11,660 bases of DNA from JACCZX01 sp040003315 (GTDB lineage: Bacteria; Pseudomonadota; Gammaproteobacteria; Burkholderiales; Burkholderiaceae_F): NCBI GenBank assembly GCA_040003315.1, contig JBDUCU010000090.1, forward strand, positions 1 through 11,660, given 5' to 3'. Under the pieces are notes generated by a model. That model was not told where the DNA came from, ran no database searches, and saw only the letters and a program-made list of their open reading frames with translations. The position numbers and the translations under genes are program-made. This document shows, piece by piece, positions 6,749 to 11,660 of this stretch. Every line of letters begins with the position of its first letter. Positions within the stretch are counted from its first letter, which is position 1.

Positions 6749-7477
6749 CTAACGGTCAGCCAGCTGGCCGAGCTGCCGCGCCAGTGCGTGCCCGAGTCGC
6801 GCCAGGTGATTCCAGAATGCGAAGTCCTCGGGCATTTGCTGCGCAATGATTCTGAGCCCGCCCGGCCCGAGCGTGACTTCGATCTTTTCGTCGCAGCGAT
6901 ACGAGGCACCACGCCTGGATTTTGGCCAGTTCAGCAGCAGCGATTGCAGTTCCTCGTCGAGCCAGCCGCGCGGCATATCGGTTGCGACGGCGACCGCGTA
7001 GCGTTCGCGAAAAGTGACGCTGCCCTCGGCCAGGGTCGACGCCGCTTCATAAAATTGCGTCTTGTCCGCTTGGCCTTCGCCGCCGCCCATTGCCTGAGTG
7101 ATGCCGGTGACAACGCCGATCACCACGCGGCCCACCGTGCCGCTTTCTATCAGATATCGCTTGCGTCCGATGATGACCAGCGACAGCTGAGGCGCGCGGA
7201 CGTTCGCCGATTGCCAGTACGCCTTCGGCGTGGGTGATTTTTCGCCGCGGTCGCTGTCGTATTCCATCGACCACTCGATGCCATCGGCCGTGCCCGCGAA
7301 CCGGTAGTCGATCTTTCGCTCGCGAATGCCGTCGTAGACCCACCCAAGCTTGCGCGCTTGCACTTTCCGCTCGAAGTCCTGCTCCTTCTGATGGCGTCGA
7401 CTCGCGACGATCAGCCACGAGGAGCTTCCAACGATGACAGCGAACGATGCGAGGACGACGAATGCTTGCAAGATCAC
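6749..7477 (-). CDS. Hypothetical protein with one N-terminal transmembrane segment
   Basis: I do not recognise this 242-residue protein. One hydrophobic segment (about residues 6-26) is followed by a charged stretch 'SRRHQKEQDFERKVQARKLGW' (split 26-46), suggesting a single-pass protein with a large soluble domain. The soluble part alternates beta-like stretches such as 'LSLVIIGRKRYLI' with a Gly-rich piece 'VVTGITQAMGGGEGQ' (about 121-135), and ends in a helical 'FWNHLARLGHALARQL'. No catalytic motif is seen. Codon use resembles its neighbours, which supports it as a real gene. The GTG at 7477 is used here, but a TTG at 7471 with GGAG five bases before it is equally plausible. It converges on the S45 acylase gene with 38 bases between stops; a 5-base-pair stem (6719-6734) lies there without a T-run. 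It is divergent from the ABC/amidohydrolase operon. Confidence 0.7.
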   Translation of the reverse strand: MILQAFVVLASFAVIVGSSSWLIVASRRHQKEQDFERKVQARKLGWVYDGIRERKIDYRFAGTADGIEWSMEYDSDRGEKSPTPKAYWQSANVRAPQLSLVIIGRKRYLIESGTVGRVVIGVVTGITQAMGGGEGQADKTQFYEAASTLAEGSVTFRERYAVAVATDMPRGWLDEELQSLLLNWPKSRRGASYRCDEKIEVTLGPGGLRIIAQQMPEDFAFWNHLARLGHALARQLGQLADR

Positions 7478-7516
7478 TCCGACCGGGGTTGAACATTACC
7501 GGCGATGCCACATTTT

Positions 7517-7546
7517 GCACGGCGTTTGGCACGGACCGCGCCGTGC
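7517..7546. repeat. GCACGG repeat cluster with 8-bp inverted repeat in the divergent leader
   Basis: GCACGGCG (7517-7524) and CGCCGTGC (7539-7546) form perfect 8-base inverted arms around a 14-base loop. A further direct copy of GCACGG lies at 7529-7534, so three half-sites begin exactly 12 bases apart (7517, 7529, and the inverted one at 7541). As DNA this could be an operator between the hypothetical gene and the permease operon. As RNA the central and outer copies compete for the same 3' arm. Confidence 0.4.
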
Positions 7547-7606
7547 GGCGACTCCTTTCCAGCAACAATCCGCGAGCACACCTGTGTATATTTCATTCGA
7601 TGACGG

Positions 7607-7644
7607 CCCGGCGCGGGTGAACCAGCCCAGGCGCCGGGTTTTTT
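7607..7644 (+). terminator. Intrinsic-terminator-like hairpin just before the permease start
   Basis: CCCGGCGC (7607-7614) pairs perfectly with GCGCCGGG (7631-7638), and GGG (7615-7617) can pair with CCC (7626-7628) inside it. Six T residues follow directly (7639-7644). This is a textbook Rho-independent terminator for plus-strand transcripts; read on the minus strand there is no T-run. It ends 10 bases before the permease ATG, and no plus-strand gene lies between it and the S45 acylase about 900 bases upstream. It may be an attenuator of the operon, the end of an unannotated short RNA, or a remnant of a lost gene. Confidence 0.6.
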
Positions 7645-7654
7645 CATATGGGCC

Positions 7655-8638
7655 ATGGCCGCTTTTATCGTTCGTCGCCTGCTGCAAGCGATGCTCGTCA
7701 TGCTCACGGTGGCGCTGATCGCGTTTCTGCTGTTCCAGTACGTGGGCGATCCGGTTTCGCAAATGGTGGGCCAGGATGCAACTCCAGAGGATCGGGCCCG
7801 GTTGCGCAGCGATCTGGGGCTCGACCAGCCGTTCTACGTGCAGTTCGCGCACTTTGTCGGCAATGCGCTGCAGGGCGATTTCGGGATCAGCCTGCGGCAG
7901 GGCCGCGCGGTGTCCACGCTGATCAAGGAACGGCTGCCGGCTACGCTCGAGCTCGCATTCGCCGCAGCGATCATCGCGATCGTGATTGGCATCCCGATGG
8001 GCGTTTACACCGCGCTGCGACGGGATTCCTGGCTTTCACACTTGCTGCTTGCCGTCTCGCTGGTCGGCATCTCGCTGCCGACGTTCCTGATCGGAATCCT
8101 GCTGATCCTGGTGTTCGCGGTAATCCTCGGCTGGCTGCCTTCGTACGGTCGCGGCGACACGGTGCAAATGGGTTGGTGGAGCACTGGATTGCTGACCACC
8201 GCTGGCTGGAAGCACCTGGTGCTGCCGGCGATTACGCTGTGTCTTTTCCAGTTGACGTTGATCATGCGGCTTGTGCGATCGGAAATGCTCGAAGTACTGC
8301 GCACCGACTACATCAAGTTCGCACGCGCGCGCGGGCTTACCGACCGCGCGGTCCATTTCGGCCACGCGCTGAAGAACACACTGGTGCCGGTCATCACCAT
8401 CACCGGTCTGCAGCTGGGCGGGATAATTGCGTTTGCCATCGTCACCGAGACGGTTTTTCAGTGGCCCGGAATGGGGCTGCTATTCATCCAGTCGGTTCAG
8501 TTTGCCGACATTCCGGTGATGGCCGCGTATTTGTGTCTGATCGCATTGGTATTCGTGCTAATCAATTTGATGGTCGACTTGCTGTACTTTGCGGTTGATC
8601 CGCGGCTGCGAATCGATCGCACAGCCGCGGCGCACTGA
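7655..8638 (+). CDS. Dipeptide/oligopeptide ABC transporter permease (DppB type)
   Basis: A 327-residue inner-membrane permease of the peptide/opine/nickel ABC importer class, normal length for DppB. It starts 'MAAFIVRRLLQAM', the classic DppB N-terminus, with a first membrane helix at about 11-30. A periplasmic loop carries 'LGLDQPFYVQF' (54-64) and 'GDFGISLRQG' (74-83). Further helices are at about 98-120, 127-160, 187-207, 248-268 and 288-313. The cytoplasmic coupling (EAA) loop is 'YIKFARARGLTDRAV' (219-233), which would contact an ATPase. The protein ends 'YFAVDPRLRI', also typical. No good ribosome binding site precedes the ATG; a terminator-like hairpin occupies the leader. The amidohydrolase begins on the next base. 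The partner permease (DppC type) and ATPases normally found beside it are absent from the window. Confidence 0.93.
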   Translation: MAAFIVRRLLQAMLVMLTVALIAFLLFQYVGDPVSQMVGQDATPEDRARLRSDLGLDQPFYVQFAHFVGNALQGDFGISLRQGRAVSTLIKERLPATLELAFAAAIIAIVIGIPMGVYTALRRDSWLSHLLLAVSLVGISLPTFLIGILLILVFAVILGWLPSYGRGDTVQMGWWSTGLLTTAGWKHLVLPAITLCLFQLTLIMRLVRSEMLEVLRTDYIKFARARGLTDRAVHFGHALKNTLVPVITITGLQLGGIIAFAIVTETVFQWPGMGLLFIQSVQFADIPVMAAYLCLIALVFVLINLMVDLLYFAVDPRLRIDRTAAAH

Positions 8639-9874
8639 ATGGGAACCTACCTGGGACTGGCACTGCGTGGCCCGCTGGCCGCGATCTTTCCACATCACGA
8701 GGGGTTGACCGCGCTGCGGCGCGACCTGCACGCGAATCCGGAGATCGGGTTCGAAGAGCATCGGACGTCGGCGCTGGTTGCCGAGCGCATGCGCGATCTG
8801 GGAATCGAAGTGCACACGGGCATCGGCAAGACGGGTGTGGTCGGTGTCGTGCACGGCACCAAAACGGACTCCGGGCGTTCGATCGCGCTGCGCGCCGATA
8901 TGGATGCATTGCCGATCATCGAAGAAAACGAATTCGCCCACCGCTCGACCAAGCCGGGTCTGATGCACGGGTGCGGCCATGATGGCCATACGACGATGCT
9001 GATCGGCGCAGCGCAGTATCTAGCGAGCACGCGCAACTTCGACGGCACCGCGTATCTGATATTTCAACCAGGCGAGGAAGGGTATGCCGGCGCCAAGGCC
9101 ATGATCGAGGACGGTCTGTTCGACCGCTTCCCTGCCGAAGAAGTCTATGCGATGCATAACTGGCCGGCTCTACCGGCAGGCCAGATCGGACTGAACTCCG
9201 GGCCGATGATGTCGGCGGCAGACCGCATCGAAATCACGATATGCGGCAAGGGCGGGCATGGTGCGCATCCGCACCTAGCAATCGATCCAGTGGTCGTCGC
9301 TGCGCACATCATCACCGCAGCGCAGACGATCGTTTCGCGCAACATCGCGCCACTGGATAACGCGGTGATCAGTCTGTGCTCGCTGCAGGCGGGCAGCCCC
9401 GGCGCGTTCTCGGTGATCCCGCGCGAGGCCAAGCTGACGGGCACAGTGCGCACCTCCAAGGTCGACACGCAGGAGTTGATCGAGCGCCGTATTACCGAGC
9501 TGGTCGAATCGACCGCGCGCGCCTTTGGCGCCGAAGCAACGATTGTCTACGAGCGTATTTACCCGGCGACGATCAATCATCCGCTGCAAGCGCGATTTGC
9601 CGGTGATGTCGCGGCCGAGCTGGTCGGCGAAGACAACGTGATACGCAATCTAGCGCCGAGCATGGGCGCCGAGGATTTTTCGTTCATGCTGCAGGCGAAG
9701 CCCGGCTGCTACCTGCGGCTGGGTCAGGCTGGAGGTCCGTCGAACTGCTTTTTGCACAACACCCGATACGATTTCAACGACGCCGTGATACCACTCGGCG
9801 CCGCGTTTTTCTCGGCGCTCGCCGAGCGCAGAATGCCGCTTTCAGATCACCGATCACCGAAGGAATCACGATGA
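8639..9874 (+). CDS. M20D family amidohydrolase (hippurate/N-acyl-amino-acid hydrolase type)
   Basis: A 411-residue metal-dependent amidohydrolase of the M20D group (hippurate hydrolase, IAA-amino acid hydrolase and similar), which cleaves the amide bond of N-acyl amino acids or related compounds in the cytoplasm. Metal ligands are visible: Cys112 and His114 in 'HGCGHDGHTTM', Glu146/Glu147 in 'PGEEGYAGAKAM', His173 in 'MHNWP' and His373 in 'FLHNTRYDFND'. The dimerisation domain contains 'GKGGHGAHPHLAIDP' (203-217), and 'MGAEDFSFM' (342-350) closes the catalytic domain. The N-terminal 'ALRRDLHANPEIGFEE' (25-40) is standard. Its ATG follows the permease TGA with no gap, and its own stop overlaps the next start (ATGA), so translation is probably coupled. 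Placement between transporter genes suggests it processes the imported substrate. Confidence 0.94.
   Translation: MGTYLGLALRGPLAAIFPHHEGLTALRRDLHANPEIGFEEHRTSALVAERMRDLGIEVHTGIGKTGVVGVVHGTKTDSGRSIALRADMDALPIIEENEFAHRSTKPGLMHGCGHDGHTTMLIGAAQYLASTRNFDGTAYLIFQPGEEGYAGAKAMIEDGLFDRFPAEEVYAMHNWPALPAGQIGLNSGPMMSAADRIEITICGKGGHGAHPHLAIDPVVVAAHIITAAQTIVSRNIAPLDNAVISLCSLQAGSPGAFSVIPREAKLTGTVRTSKVDTQELIERRITELVESTARAFGAEATIVYERIYPATINHPLQARFAGDVAAELVGEDNVIRNLAPSMGAEDFSFMLQAKPGCYLRLGQAGGPSNCFLHNTRYDFNDAVIPLGAAFFSALAERRMPLSDHRSPKESR
9860..9864 (+). promoter_or_regulatory. Ribosome binding site of the solute-binding protein gene
   Basis: AAGGA lies 6 bases upstream of the ATG at 9871, inside the last codons of the amidohydrolase gene. 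It supports this start and suggests independent as well as coupled translation of the binding protein. Confidence 0.6.
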
Positions 9875-11478
9875 AGACTCTGCATCGCACTACACGCGCG
9901 TTCGCGGTGACCGCGCTGATGGGAACGTTGGCGTTGGCTGCCACTTTCGCGCAGGCGCAAACGTTCAGGTTTGCCAACCAGGGCGATACGCTATCGATGG
10001 ATCCGCACTCGCTGAACGAGTCGTTTCAACTGGCATTCACCGGCAACGTCTACGAGCCGCTGATCGGTCGTGGCAAGAAGCTCGAACTGGTCCCGACACT
10101 GGCGACCGATTGGAAGCAGACCGCTCCGACGGTATGGCGCTTCAACCTGCGCAAGGGCGTGCTGTTCCATGACGGCACGCCATTTACCGCTGATGACGTG
10201 ATCTTTTCCTACAACCGAAGCAAGGGCGAGGGCTCGGACGTCAAGACCTACGTCGGTGCGATCAAGGAAATTCGCAAGCTCGACGATTACACGATCGACG
10301 TCGTCACCAACGAGCCGTTTCCGATCCTGCCCGACGTGGTCACGAATTGGTACATCATGTCCAAGGCCTGGTGCGAGAAGAACAAGGCCACGCAGCCGGT
10401 GGACAGGCGCAAGGGCATCGAGAATGCCGCGTCATTCCAGGCGAACGGTACCGGTCCGTTCCGGCTGCGGTCACGCGAACCCAGCGTCCGCACGACTTTG
10501 CAGCGCAACGCGGCCTACTGGGGCAAGATCGAAGGCAACGTCCAGGACGTCGTCTTTACTCCGATCGGCAACAACTCGACGCGTGTCGCAGCGCTGCTGT
10601 CGGGCGAAATCGACATGATGGAGCCGGTGCCGGTGCAGGACATCGCGCGCATCTCGGCCAATCCGAACTTTAAGGTGATGCAGGCGCCGGAGCTGCGCAC
10701 GATTTTTCTTGGAATGGATCAGTCGCGCAACGAGCTGCTGCAGTCGAACGTGAAGGGTAAGAATCCGTTCAAGGACAAGCGGGTCCGACAGGCGTTTTAC
10801 CAGGCGATCGATGTCAACGCGATTCAAAAGGCGGTGATGCGCGGCGCTTCGGCTCCGAGCGCGCTGATGATCGCGCCGGGTATCAACGGATTTCCGGCGG
10901 AGTTGAACAAGCGGCTGCCCTACGATGCCGAGGCGTCGAAGAAACTGCTGGCTGAAGCAGGCTATCCGCAGGGTTTCGAGGTCGGCATGAATTGCCCCAA
11001 CGATCGCTACGTCAACGACGATGAGATCTGCAAGGCGGTGTCGGCGATGCTGGCCCGCGTCGGCGTCAAGGTCAACCTGGCGGCTGAAACCAAGGGCACC
11101 TACTTTCCGAAGATCCTGTCGCGCAATACGTCGTTCTATCTACTTGGATGGACCCCGGGCAGCTACGACTCGCATAACCCGCTCTTCGCGTTGATGTCGA
11201 CCCCTGGCGACGGCGGCCAGGGCCAATTCAATCTCGGCACTTACAGCAACCCCAAGGTCGATCAGCTCACCAAGACGATCGCGAACGAGACCGATGTGAA
11301 GAAGCGCAACGCGATGATTGCCGAAGCGATGAAGATCCACCAGGACGATATCGGCCATATCCCGTTGCACCAGCAGGCGCTCGCGTGGGCGATGAAGCGC
11401 AATGTCGATCTGGTGCAGCTCGCCGACAACTACATGTTCATCAAGTGGGTCAGTGTCAAAGGGTCGGCGGCACCGTAA
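9871..11478 (+). CDS. ABC transporter periplasmic substrate-binding protein (family 5, peptide/opine type)
   Basis: A 535-residue solute-binding protein of the DppA/OppA class (SBP_bac_5), normal length. It begins with a signal peptide: basic 'MKTLHRTTRAF', a hydrophobic core, and 'AQA-Q' with likely cleavage after Ala29. There is no lipobox cysteine, so the mature protein should be soluble in the periplasm. The family signature 'VWRFNLRKGVLFHDGTPF' followed by 'TADDVIFSYNR' spans about 88-116. 'PFKDKRVRQAFYQAID' (about 297-312) and 'LLAEAGYPQGFEVGM' are also typical. The ATG overlaps the amidohydrolase stop (ATGA), with an AAGGA site 6 bases upstream. Being third in the operon is unusual, since such genes normally come first. 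The ligand could be a di/oligopeptide, a glutathione-like molecule or another amide; the sequence does not decide. Confidence 0.94.
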   Translation: MKTLHRTTRAFAVTALMGTLALAATFAQAQTFRFANQGDTLSMDPHSLNESFQLAFTGNVYEPLIGRGKKLELVPTLATDWKQTAPTVWRFNLRKGVLFHDGTPFTADDVIFSYNRSKGEGSDVKTYVGAIKEIRKLDDYTIDVVTNEPFPILPDVVTNWYIMSKAWCEKNKATQPVDRRKGIENAASFQANGTGPFRLRSREPSVRTTLQRNAAYWGKIEGNVQDVVFTPIGNNSTRVAALLSGEIDMMEPVPVQDIARISANPNFKVMQAPELRTIFLGMDQSRNELLQSNVKGKNPFKDKRVRQAFYQAIDVNAIQKAVMRGASAPSALMIAPGINGFPAELNKRLPYDAEASKKLLAEAGYPQGFEVGMNCPNDRYVNDDEICKAVSAMLARVGVKVNLAAETKGTYFPKILSRNTSFYLLGWTPGSYDSHNPLFALMSTPGDGGQGQFNLGTYSNPKVDQLTKTIANETDVKKRNAMIAEAMKIHQDDIGHIPLHQQALAWAMKRNVDLVQLADNYMFIKWVSVKGSAAP

Positions 11479-11496
11479 TCGCCGATCGGCGGGCAC

Positions 11497-11660
11497 ATGG
11501 ATACTGGGGCGGTAGCGCCGGTTCAGGCAGACATTCCAACGATCACCGTTGAGGGGTCGGTGATCGTCACGAACAACGTCGTTGGCCGTATCTGGGACAG
11601 CGACGTTTCCTATAGCTTCCGCAATTCGCCGGTCGCTATGAGCGCGGCCTTGGTTGCTTT
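11497..11660 (+). CDS. Partial open reading frame of unknown function, running off the window
   Basis: An ATG 18 bases after the binding-protein stop opens a frame of 54 codons that is still open at the window end. The translation begins MDTGAVAPVQADIPTITVEG and continues with 'VGRIWDSDVSYSFRNSP' (about 29-45). It has no signal peptide and no membrane helix, and is clearly not a DppC permease or an ABC ATPase. The 'W-D-S-D-V-S-YSF' piece faintly recalls the start of secreted metallopeptidase domains of the serralysin type, but this is only an impression from a short stretch. The upstream ribosome binding site is weak (GGCGGG). It may be a separate gene rather than part of the operon. Confidence 0.45.
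   Translation, partial: MDTGAVAPVQADIPTITVEGSVIVTNNVVGRIWDSDVSYSFRNSPVAMSAALVA
11539..11567. repeat. 9-bp inverted repeat downstream of the binding-protein gene
   Basis: ACGATCACC (11539-11547) and GGTGATCGT (11559-11567) are perfect inverted arms with an 11-base loop, about 60 bases after the binding-protein stop. No T-run follows on either strand, so it is not an intrinsic terminator. It overlaps the start of the partial reading frame and may be chance, an mRNA 3'-end stabilising hairpin or an operator. Confidence 0.3.

Noticed and set aside
7648..8598. Open frame starting at the ATG just before the permease start, in another frame
   Set aside because: Its Arg/Ala/His-rich translation lacks membrane segments, whereas the 7655 frame gives a full DppB-type permease.
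9845..9858. Tandem GATCACC repeat upstream of the binding-protein gene, matching the GATCACC pair at 11541
   Set aside because: GATCACC or its complement also occurs inside several genes in the window (for example near 940, 2350, 5180, 5430, 9365 and 9411), so it looks like ordinary codon context, not a flanking repeat or attachment site.
1..11660. Mobile elements, CRISPR arrays, tRNA or rRNA genes, toxin-antitoxin pairs
   Set aside because: No transposase, integrase, terminal repeats, regularly spaced repeats or structured RNA gene signatures were seen on either strand; codon use looks even across the genes.

Overview
The window looks like chromosomal DNA from a GC-rich betaproteobacterium, most likely Burkholderiales. 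This rests on codon use strongly biased to G/C in third positions, densely packed operons, and the combination of CaiB/BaiF CoA-transferase, MmgE/PrpD, dipeptide-type ABC genes and M20D amidohydrolase. No sequence search was possible, so the taxonomic call is an inference. No RNA genes, insertion sequences, integrase, CRISPR array or prophage genes are visible, and no stretch over 300 bases lacks a gene.

Left block, minus strand (positions 4156 down to 1): five tightly packed genes separated by 17, 8, 10 and 15 bases. In transcription order they are a FAS1-like/MaoC-type hot-dog dehydratase (acyl-CoA hydratase), a class I SAM methyltransferase, an acyl-CoA dehydrogenase, a family III CoA-transferase, and the N-terminus of an MmgE/PrpD-family protein cut by the window edge. 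Together they read as a catabolic operon: an organic acid is activated to its CoA ester, dehydrogenated and hydrated. The set would fit a methylsuccinate/itaconate/mesaconate-like C5 dicarboxylate, but the substrate is not established. The methyltransferase is the odd member.

Middle (4157-7477): a 142-base divergent intergenic region carries a palindrome, a direct repeat and a candidate -10 box. It is followed on the plus strand by a peptidase S45 (penicillin acylase / N-acyl-homoserine lactone acylase superfamily) Ntn-hydrolase with an N-terminal membrane or lipoprotein signal. Facing it on the minus strand is an unrecognised 242-residue protein with one N-terminal membrane segment.

Right block, plus strand (7655-11478): a DppB-type ABC permease, an M20D amidohydrolase that starts on the base after the permease stop, and a family 5 periplasmic solute-binding protein overlapping the amidohydrolase stop by an ATGA junction. 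This is a partial peptide/opine importer: the second permease and both ATPases are absent. The 177-base leader in front of it holds a GCACGG repeat cluster and a plus-strand intrinsic-terminator-like hairpin ending 10 bases before the permease ATG. An open reading frame of unknown identity begins at 11497 and runs off the end.

A reasonable but unproven overall reading is a scavenging locus: import of an amide-linked compound (ABC components), amide hydrolysis by the M20D enzyme in the cytoplasm and/or the S45 acylase outside it, and degradation of a released acid as a CoA thioester by the divergent operon.
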